Below, piece after piece: positions 6,407 through 12,162 of a DNA stretch of 12,162 nucleotides. Below the pieces are notes generated by a model. The model did not search any database, was not told the DNA's origin, and saw only the letters and a program-made list of their open reading frames with translations. The DNA lies in NCBI GenBank assembly GCA_002314725.1, contig DCGV01000061.1:1-12162 (forward strand), written 5' to 3'. Origin of the DNA: Bacteroidales bacterium UBA1769 (GTDB lineage Bacteria; Bacteroidota; Bacteroidia; Bacteroidales; UBA932). The position numbers and the translations under genes are program-made. Positions within the stretch are counted from its first letter, which is position 1. Each line of letters starts with the position of its first letter.

Positions 6407-8614
6407 TTACCTTGATGTTACAACAAACCCTTCCCTTTCAGCGACTTCGATTACATTCTTAACTGAATTAATTGTCCACTGAGTATTGATGTAGAATTTT
6501 TCTCCATCTGACGTTTTGAACACTGCGCCAGGACCATCCACATAATACCTCTTCATTTTATTGTCATTTTCCCAATTATTCCAATCCTCTATTTTGCAAA
6601 GAAGGCCTTTGAATCGATAGCCAGATTCCAACAAAGAATCAGGAAAGACTCTTTTTAACTCTTCGAATGTGGAGGTAGGATGTTTTTCCAAATATTTCTG
6701 AACAACAGCTCGAACAAATCTACCTTTCTTCATGTAATCGGAACCGTCTAACGAAAACATGGTTTGATCAAGGACAACAATTCGAGTTGTTGGAGTTGGA
6801 TGAGGCTCAAGGTTAACTAGGACGGTTGGCGGATCATTGTTGATCTCGTCATTTATTTCTTCTCCATTAGGAGAATATGAAGGCCATACGGAAATTGCTT
6901 TGTCTGCAAGCCAAAAAGCTCTTTCATCAATCTTTTCTTCATCCCATTCCTCTGAAGATAATACCTGAGTCATTGTAATTAAACCAGAGGCATACACTTT
7001 AAGGCCACCTTTTGTTTGAGAACCTAACAACTTTCTATCCCACTCTGCATCTCGAATCGTAGAGTTTAAAGATGCCGTAATAATTGCCAGATTGCCTAAT
7101 GTCTGAAGCTTATAATCTCTATTATCCGGATCAATTGCCATACCCCAGTTATTGCGCCATTTTTTTGGCATCAAATGTTCTAGACTATATGAATTAAAAC
7201 CGAGCAATCCTGTAGAATATAAACCAGATGTACGAAGCCTAGACTCTAACATATATAGGACTCCTGTAGCTCTCTTATTCGGCAAGATTACATCCTGGAA
7301 TGCTTTACGTAGCATCAGATTTGATGGCATCGCAACAGAAGATTCATCATGTTTGTTTTGAATGTACTGGATAAGAGCATTTGCAGTACGGATGTCATTG
7401 CCTATGAGATTCTCTGTAAACAAATCGCTATAATTATTTGTTGCGCTCTTGCAGACAAGGCGTCTCATTAGGTAAGATTCAAGATACTCGTAAATTTTAT
7501 TCTTCTCAACCTCGTCTAATACATTCTTTTCAATGAACATCAAATATGGTACGACTGTGTTGACATCCAGACCATAGATGATTACATTTAACCGCTCAAG
7601 ACTAGGAGATGAAGTAATTTCTGACGATAAGGAGGATGGTGAAAAACAGCTTCTAAAAATTGAAGCATATTCCGTCAAGTCATTGACAAATTTAAAAATC
7701 TCTATTCTCTTCTCCTCTTCAGACATATTAGGGTTAATAATATACCATCCAATAAATTTCTTGTAATTATTAAATAACCCATCAGTCCTTCTCAATAGCA
7801 TTTTGTCCTCTGATGTGACATTTAGAGAAGGGTCCTGCAACTTTACCATAAGATATGATTGCAAGAAAGATTCAATGTTGTTTTTGCGGAGTCTACCAAC
7901 AATAGCTTCTTGGTCCCAAAAATCACGACATTCATCATCCGCTTCAAACACGGGTTTCCAGTACGTGTTATACTCTGTAAGGGTTTCTTTTGAAAAGAAA
8001 TAATTTTTAAGAAGCTCTCCAGTTGTAAGCTTTACACCTAGCGAGTTGATAGTGTCAAATATCTGTTGTTCATCTTCATCAGCATCCAAGTCAATACCAA
8101 CAAATTGCGCCCGACTGATTATCATTTGGATGTTAAGCTTCTCCTTGACAACTTTTTCTTTAAAATAATTATATGCCAAAAGAATATTACTCCTTCCAGA
8201 TTCAATATCTTCAAGATTGTCTAGATTCATCACTTTCTCAAACGCCTCAGCATCCCATTGACTATGTTGTAACGCCAATGAACCATCGTCAAGGGTAAAA
8301 CGTCTTGAAACAGTACTTAGTGAGTTGCTCTTCAATCCGAGAACTTTTAAGAAAATAGCAATTGTGGTTAACCTTTGTTGCCCATCGATAATAGTACGCG
8401 TATCGCCGATTGTTGCACTTGAGGATGTAGGCTTTGTTTTGAGAATAATTGAACCGAGGAAATAATCTTTCCCGGTAGATGAAACATATTCCATATCCTC
8501 TAACAAACGAGACCATTGCTCTTCTTTCCAAACATAGTTTCTTTGAAAGAAAGGAATTATTAGTTTTCTATTGCCATTAAAAATGTCACTGATTGTACGT
8601 TTCCCTGCATCCAT
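6407..8614 (-). CDS. DUF262-DUF1524 (GmrSD/SspE-like) nuclease with extra C-terminal domain
   Basis: This 735-aa protein has an N-terminal DUF262 domain: IPFFQRNYVW (20-29), YFLGSIIL (51-58), DGQQRLTT (77-84) and the DEQQIFDTINSLGVKLTTGE block (181-200, followed by LLKNYFF to 207). A C-terminal DUF1524 (HNH-like) domain follows, with SLEHLMPKKW (477-486, H480 probably catalytic) and LGNLAIITASLN (506-517). GmrSD, BrxU and SspE share this pairing. In those, DUF262 binds and hydrolyses nucleotide and the His-Me-type DUF1524 cuts DNA, often DNA carrying modified bases or phosphorothioate. All key residues appear intact. After an acidic, proline-containing linker (about 584-612), residues 628-735 form an additional domain (EELKRVFPDS, then a YYVDGP turn and YINTQW) that looks like a small DNA-binding or specificity module; I cannot name it. 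It sits 20 nt after the HNH gene and 7 nt before the regulator. The actual target DNA cannot be read from the sequence. Confidence 0.93.
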   Translation of the reverse strand: MDAGKRTISDIFNGNRKLIIPFFQRNYVWKEEQWSRLLEDMEYVSSTGKDYFLGSIILKTKPTSSSATIGDTRTIIDGQQRLTTIAIFLKVLGLKSNSLSTVSRRFTLDDGSLALQHSQWDAEAFEKVMNLDNLEDIESGRSNILLAYNYFKEKVVKEKLNIQMIISRAQFVGIDLDADEDEQQIFDTINSLGVKLTTGELLKNYFFSKETLTEYNTYWKPVFEADDECRDFWDQEAIVGRLRKNNIESFLQSYLMVKLQDPSLNVTSEDKMLLRRTDGLFNNYKKFIGWYIINPNMSEEEKRIEIFKFVNDLTEYASIFRSCFSPSSLSSEITSSPSLERLNVIIYGLDVNTVVPYLMFIEKNVLDEVEKNKIYEYLESYLMRRLVCKSATNNYSDLFTENLIGNDIRTANALIQYIQNKHDESSVAMPSNLMLRKAFQDVILPNKRATGVLYMLESRLRTSGLYSTGLLGFNSYSLEHLMPKKWRNNWGMAIDPDNRDYKLQTLGNLAIITASLNSTIRDAEWDRKLLGSQTKGGLKVYASGLITMTQVLSSEEWDEEKIDERAFWLADKAISVWPSYSPNGEEINDEINNDPPTVLVNLEPHPTPTTRIVVLDQTMFSLDGSDYMKKGRFVRAVVQKYLEKHPTSTFEELKRVFPDSLLESGYRFKGLLCKIEDWNNWENDNKMKRYYVDGPGAVFKTSDGEKFYINTQWTINSVKNVIEVAEREGFVVTSR

Positions 8615-8634
8615 ATTGCTTGAAATATTTAAGA

Positions 8635-9651
8635 TTATTCGAGACTTCTTATTTGTCTAAAGGTTCCAAATATGTTGTCATTGTGATATTGCAAGTATGT
8701 TTGGTTCGGTTTAAAGGCGTCGACAGCTGGAAGGGAAATCTGTTGTCCATTATACTCATTAAGGTAAGATTCCGTAATAAGAACATCTGGATGCACGACA
8801 ATTCTATAATGATTGTCAATTGTAAAGAAACCTTTATCGAAGGCAAAATGCATATCACGACACATTGCAATACCGTTACATGGTAGAAATAAGCCATGGT
8901 GAGCACGCGGTTTTATATGTGCGGCTTCAAGATTCGAAAGGTTATGACATCTAATTACACGTTGTGTGACAGCACATTTGTAATTATATACTTGCATAAC
9001 AATATCACTGAATGTATTTGAATTGAAAATTCCTGCACCTAAAGCAAGTTCCTCTGCTGTATATTCGTCATCGTTTTCAATTATTTGCTGTTGACTTTCC
9101 TCAACGTCTCGAATAACGCTATCGGTCATCTCCGCATTTGGTTGGCCTATTATCCTTGTGCCACTGATGCACTCTAGGGGATAATCAATTAAAGCAAATC
9201 CCTTTCTCCTATCAATGAGGGATAATAGGTCATTGTATGCTATATCTGTTGGTTTAAAAATATAAACAACGTATATATCAGACCCTTCAATTTGAATCTT
9301 ATGGAAAACGACAATCTCCCCTGGATGGAAGTACTCTTTATCTTGATCAAGCTGGTTATTAAGATATAATCGTAATTCGTTTCTTCCTTGGCCATCGGTG
9401 AATACAGTATCAATACGCCCAGAATTATGATATCCAAATGTGGCAAAAATCAGACTATTTGAGAATGGCATAGAAAGCTTAATAATTGCTTTGTCATTCA
9501 ATACTGTTTCAGATAAATGAGGAAAGAAACCATCATGATCCTTTGAGATGTAGATATAGCGACCTCGTGAATATACAGTATTACCATTAGGTCCTATGCT
9601 TGGTGAGCCCATCTCCTGGCTACCGAGTTTTTTTAGATAATACTCATGCAT
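8635..9651 (-). CDS. HNH endonuclease with N-terminal possible B3/EcoRII-N-like domain
   Basis: This is a 338-aa nuclease. The C-terminal half (about 220-280) is an HNH_2-type nuclease: YKCAVTQ (224-230), LEAAHIKPRAHHG (241-253, H245), N259 and MH-FAFDKGFF (H268, D272). The usual metal/catalytic H-N-H triad is present. Residues about 25-135 form a predicted beta-rich domain with blocks GRYIYISK, FFPHLSETVLND, RNELRLYLNN and FHPGEIVVFHK. Its strand order and the 'PGEIVVF' turn resemble B3/EcoRII-N effector folds, which bind specific DNA; this fold call is inference. The gene overlaps the end of the second methylase by 8 nt (ATGCATGA), which suggests translational coupling. It is the best candidate for the restriction nuclease paired with the two methylases. 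The start ATG was chosen because it is the first in frame and gives this overlap. No Shine-Dalgarno. Confidence 0.92.
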   Translation of the reverse strand: MHEYYLKKLGSQEMGSPSIGPNGNTVYSRGRYIYISKDHDGFFPHLSETVLNDKAIIKLSMPFSNSLIFATFGYHNSGRIDTVFTDGQGRNELRLYLNNQLDQDKEYFHPGEIVVFHKIQIEGSDIYVVYIFKPTDIAYNDLLSLIDRRKGFALIDYPLECISGTRIIGQPNAEMTDSVIRDVEESQQQIIENDDEYTAEELALGAGIFNSNTFSDIVMQVYNYKCAVTQRVIRCHNLSNLEAAHIKPRAHHGLFLPCNGIAMCRDMHFAFDKGFFTIDNHYRIVVHPDVLITESYLNEYNGQQISLPAVDAFKPNQTYLQYHNDNIFGTFRQIRSLE

Positions 9652-10888
9652 TTTTTTCGAATTTTTTAATGGTATTGTGTAAAGCTTTGGCTATCATTTT
9701 AGCAAAATCTACAGGAACTGCATTGCCAATCATCTTATATTGAGCCATCATTGGACCTGTAAAAATAAAGTCGTCAGGGAATGTCTGCAATCTCGCAGCT
9801 TCCCTAACTGTTATTGACCTTGCCTGCTCGGGATCAGGATGAATATGCCTAAGGCCGTCTTTGTACAAATGAGCTGGAATGGTGTTACTAGGCTCATTCT
9901 CTCTTAATACATAAAATTTATGAATATTACTTTGTTTGCCTGTAATAGCTGTATAGAGGGATTTAAGGCTTTCAATGCTTACATATTCATTGCGGCCACT
10001 TTTTATGTCATCAGCTAGTTTTTTAAATACAGCAATATCTCGTTCACTATGAAACCTTGGTTCATGATTGGCAATTACTGTGGCAGAACATGGAATATGG
10101 GAGTATTTCCTTCCGTTTTCCTTAACAATTTCTTTTGCGGGATAAATCTTCGGCAAATCACCTATAGCGTTAGATACTGTTTTGGGAGATGTTCGAAATG
10201 AAGGAATTTCTTTGTTGTAGAAGTAGTCCAATATATCACTTGCTGTTTTCTCATCCTTAAAAGAATTTTTGCGCACACCGAGTATTATTACCCTTTTCCT
10301 ATGTTGCGGGATACCAAACTCACATACATCATAGAGCGCATTTTTGAAATCGGATAGAACTTCATACCCAGCAGCCTTAAAGGATGAGTGGATTTTGTCT
10401 ACTATTGGCGTTCCATCCGGAGAAGCACTCAACATGCCTACAACATTTTCAAAAATAAAATATCTTGGCTTATAATGATTTACTATTTTAACATAACTCT
10501 CAAATAAGTAATTCCGGTAATCATCTCTCATGCCGTGTTCGTCTCTTATTCTTCCAGCAAGTGAATATGCTTGACAAGGGGGTCCGCCAATAATTATATC
10601 AACATCCTTCCCGTTAACGAGTTTGTCTAACCCAACATGTTTACCATATTCTGGATCATCATATCCTTGAAATAGTTCCTCGGTTCGTTGAATATCAAAA
10701 CGAATTACTTCCTGAGCGGCATTATTATGGTTCCATTTCGACATAAGACGATGGGCAAGAGTCTCGCATGGGCTTTTTTCCCACTCAACACAAGCAATAG
10801 TGTTATAATGACCTTCTTGTTGGAAGCCATCCATTAATCCGCCGCATCCGGCAAATAGATCAATAGTATTTAGCATTCTATTTTTCAT
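9644..10888 (-). CDS. C5 cytosine DNA methyltransferase (second of two)
   Basis: This 414-aa enzyme should transfer a methyl group from S-adenosylmethionine to carbon 5 of cytosine in a specific DNA site. The catalytic motifs are in the standard order: motif I IDLFAGCGG (9-17), motif IV GGPPCQAYS (101-109) with nucleophile C105, motif VI ENVVG (147-151), motif VIII QHRKR (195-199), motif IX VREAARLQTFPDDF (361-374) and motif X GNAVPVDFA (388-396). The variable target-recognition region between VIII and IX (about 205-355) is longer than in the upstream methylase and is unlike it, so the two probably read different sequences or different strands. The start overlaps the upstream methylase stop by 11 nt; the alternative M5 would start 1 nt past that stop. 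It overlaps the HNH gene by 8 nt. All motifs intact; recognition site not predictable by eye. Confidence 0.96.
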   Translation of the reverse strand: MKNRMLNTIDLFAGCGGLMDGFQQEGHYNTIACVEWEKSPCETLAHRLMSKWNHNNAAQEVIRFDIQRTEELFQGYDDPEYGKHVGLDKLVNGKDVDIIIGGPPCQAYSLAGRIRDEHGMRDDYRNYLFESYVKIVNHYKPRYFIFENVVGMLSASPDGTPIVDKIHSSFKAAGYEVLSDFKNALYDVCEFGIPQHRKRVIILGVRKNSFKDEKTASDILDYFYNKEIPSFRTSPKTVSNAIGDLPKIYPAKEIVKENGRKYSHIPCSATVIANHEPRFHSERDIAVFKKLADDIKSGRNEYVSIESLKSLYTAITGKQSNIHKFYVLRENEPSNTIPAHLYKDGLRHIHPDPEQARSITVREAARLQTFPDDFIFTGPMMAQYKMIGNAVPVDFAKMIAKALHNTIKKFEKNA

Positions 10889-11948
10889 CTATATACTTCA
10901 GCATTTGTTTCCCTATTGCTTCTGCCATTAACACAGGGACGGCATTCCCAACCTGCCGATTTTGTTCGGTTTTGTTACCAAGAAAAACAAAATCATCTGG
11001 AAAAGACTGCAATCGGGCACTTTCTCTAACAGTGGGGCAACGGTTATATTTATAGTGAAAAATATTCCTATGACCAGTATCTATTGTCCGTGACGGTTTA
11101 TTGCTACAATACCTTGTCCAAGCCATATGGAACTTCCTACTCTCGCCAATTCCAGGAGGAAGATCCTTATAATTTCCTCCATCGGGAACCATAGATATGA
11201 CTTCTTTGACGAATGGTTTATGATCAATTGCAACATGGTTGTGTAATACAGAGCAATTTCCTTTCATCTTTTTCTGATACTCGGTTAATGGAGATATTGA
11301 GTAATTGGATGTTTCTTCTCCTAACTCATTTTCTAGACTTGGTAAATCGCCAATAGCTTGTTCGCAAGAAACGTAATTCTGTGGACTATGTGTTGGCTCT
11401 GGAAATTCAAATTTTTCGCAACTTTTCAATAGGCCAACAAAAACAAGCCTTTTTCTAATTTGAGGAACGCCATAATCGGCAGAGCATACTATTTGAGAAT
11501 TAACATTATAGCCCATCTCTGTAAACCGACGTATGATTTCGTTCTTGACCTCACCGTTATATAAGGTAGCCATTCCTGGAACATTCTCAATTAGAAAAGC
11601 CTTTGGCCTATACCTTCGAACAGTCTCTATCATAGCAAGATAAAGTTTGTTCCTAGGGTCGTCAAATTGTCTTGGCCCTGTAAGACTAAAACCTTGACAA
11701 GGTGGTCCACCGATAATTATGTCAATTTTATGATCAACAGTTAAGTCGTCAATAATATCGAATGTGTCAGGATTCGATAAATCGGCATTTAATGATTTAC
11801 TGCCTTTGTGATTGTAGACATATGTTTTTAATGCAGAGACATTATTATCTACACCTAAAACGATGTTGTACCCAGCTTGTTCAAAGCCTTTAGAGAGTCC
11901 GCCACAACCACAAAATAGGTCTAGGACATTGAGTTTTTTGTCATTCAT
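10878..11948 (-). CDS. C5 cytosine DNA methyltransferase (first gene of operon)
   Basis: This 356-aa enzyme is an AdoMet-dependent cytosine-C5 methyltransferase. Motif I LDLFCGCGG is at 9-17, motif IV GPPCQGFS at 81-88 with catalytic C84, motif VI ENVPG at 121-125, motif VIII QIRKR at 163-167, motif IX VRESARLQSFPDDF at 307-320 and motif X GNAVPVLMA at 334-342. A compact target-recognition domain lies at about 175-300. It is the first gene of the operon and starts about 35 nt downstream of a likely transcription start. The first ATG in frame was used; no Shine-Dalgarno is seen. It overlaps the second methylase by 11 nt, suggesting coupled translation so that protective methylases are made before the nucleases. 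The two methylases are clearly different proteins, not a recent duplicate. It is complete and likely active; its site is unknown. Confidence 0.96.
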   Translation of the reverse strand: MNDKKLNVLDLFCGCGGLSKGFEQAGYNIVLGVDNNVSALKTYVYNHKGSKSLNADLSNPDTFDIIDDLTVDHKIDIIIGGPPCQGFSLTGPRQFDDPRNKLYLAMIETVRRYRPKAFLIENVPGMATLYNGEVKNEIIRRFTEMGYNVNSQIVCSADYGVPQIRKRLVFVGLLKSCEKFEFPEPTHSPQNYVSCEQAIGDLPSLENELGEETSNYSISPLTEYQKKMKGNCSVLHNHVAIDHKPFVKEVISMVPDGGNYKDLPPGIGESRKFHMAWTRYCSNKPSRTIDTGHRNIFHYKYNRCPTVRESARLQSFPDDFVFLGNKTEQNRQVGNAVPVLMAEAIGKQMLKYIDEK

Positions 11949-11973
11949 TATTTGAGATGATTGCTTGCAGCAT

Positions 11974-12018
11974 CAAATATATACAAAATAATATAAACAT
12001 TTACCTAATTAGTGTCAA
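11974..12018 (-). promoter_or_regulatory. Candidate promoter for the nine-gene operon
   Basis: On the minus strand a TTGACA (12018-12013) is followed after 17 nt by TATATT (11995-11990), a reasonable -35/-10 pair. Immediately downstream is TATATTTG (11981-11974), matching the Bacteroidota TAnnTTTG -7 consensus, but no TTTG is correctly spaced for it (the nearest, 12019-12016, is 34 nt away). Either would give a short leader before the ATG at 11948. The assignment is tentative because the region is very A/T-rich and chance matches are expected. Confidence 0.35.
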
Positions 12019-12038
12019 AAATGCTGTTTTTAAATATC

Positions 12039-12107
12039 GGTCAAATATTGGACAAGTGGATATTTAAACACTTGACCATATCATTATGATTATGAATATG
12101 GCCAAGT
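12039..12107. promoter_or_regulatory. Candidate operator: 30-bp palindrome within a GGNCAA half-site cluster
   Basis: TGGACAAGTG (12049-12058) and CACTTGACCA (12069-12078) are inverted copies matching at 9 of 10 positions around a 10-bp A/T-rich centre. Two more direct half-sites are nearby: GGTCAAAT (12039-12046, 11 bp, about one helical turn, before the palindrome) and GGCCAAGT (12100-12107). The cluster lies between the operon and a possible divergent gene, upstream of the candidate promoter. The operon encodes a winged-helix WYL regulator, so it is a reasonable binding-site candidate; the link is inference. Confidence 0.45.
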
Positions 12108-12162
12108 TATTTGTCAAATATCAGTGGTATATGATGACAGAGAGCTGCGAGCAAGGCCGGGA
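12086..12162 (+). CDS. Possible 5' end of a divergent gene (partial, runs off the window)
   Basis: An open frame on the plus strand starts at ATG 12086, with further in-frame ATGs at 12092 and 12098. It stays open for 25 codons to the window end, reading MAKLFVKYQWYMMTESCEQG from 12098. The residue mix is protein-like and GC content rises toward the edge, as expected on entering a gene, but 25 codons is too short to be sure: an open frame of this length is common by chance. No family can be assigned. If real, it is divergent from the operon and shares the palindrome-containing intergenic region. No Shine-Dalgarno is visible. Confidence 0.35.
   Translation, partial: MIMNMAKLFVKYQWYMMTESCEQGR

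Noticed and set aside
12040..12121. Repeated GTCAAATAT (12040-12048 and 12113-12121), considered as iterons or a CRISPR-like array.
   Set aside because: There are only two exact 9-bp copies with no regular spacer. They are better treated as part of the general half-site cluster.

Overview
The window looks like a defence island from a member of the Bacteroidota, probably a gut-type lineage. This placement is an inference. It rests on moderate-to-low GC, the lack of recognisable Shine-Dalgarno sequences before any of nine starts (A/T-rich leaders instead), a TATATTTG element resembling the Bacteroidota TAnnTTTG -7 box, and protein families common in that phylum. No rRNA, tRNA, CRISPR array or insertion sequence was seen.

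Nine genes on the minus strand fill almost the whole window (11948 down to 30). Junctions are -11, -8, +20, +7, +41, +12, +8 and +3 nt, so they very probably form one operon. In transcription order they are: (1) a C5 cytosine DNA methyltransferase; (2) a second, different C5 cytosine methyltransferase; (3) an HNH endonuclease with an N-terminal domain that may be a B3/EcoRII-N-like DNA reader; (4) a DUF262-DUF1524 protein of the GmrSD/SspE/BrxU type; (5) a WYL-domain regulator of the BrxR/CapW kind; (6) an AIPR (abortive-infection phage-resistance) protein; (7) a 226-aa protein made of two diverged copies of one domain; (8) a superfamily 2 DEAH-box helicase; (9) a zinc-ribbon protein with about eleven 20-residue leucine-rich-like repeats.

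A working model, which is inference: genes 1-3 form a restriction-modification core whose two methylases may protect the two strands of an asymmetric site. Gene 4 adds a modification-dependent (type IV-like) nuclease against phages with modified DNA. Gene 5 controls expression. Genes 6-9 form a second effector module (AIPR, duplicated-domain protein, helicase, repeat protein). The combination does not match BREX, DISARM, Druantia, Zorya, Dnd/Ssp or classical R-M. Its closest relatives known to me are the AIPR-containing cytosine-methylase/helicase R-M operons, in which a MutL/HSP90-type ATPase and a Z1 helicase occur. Both are absent here.

The remaining 214 bases (11949-12162) upstream of the operon hold a candidate promoter, a 30-bp imperfect palindrome within a cluster of GGNCAA half-sites, and possibly the first codons of a divergent plus-strand gene that runs out of the window. 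The 29 bases at the left end show only a weak repeat.
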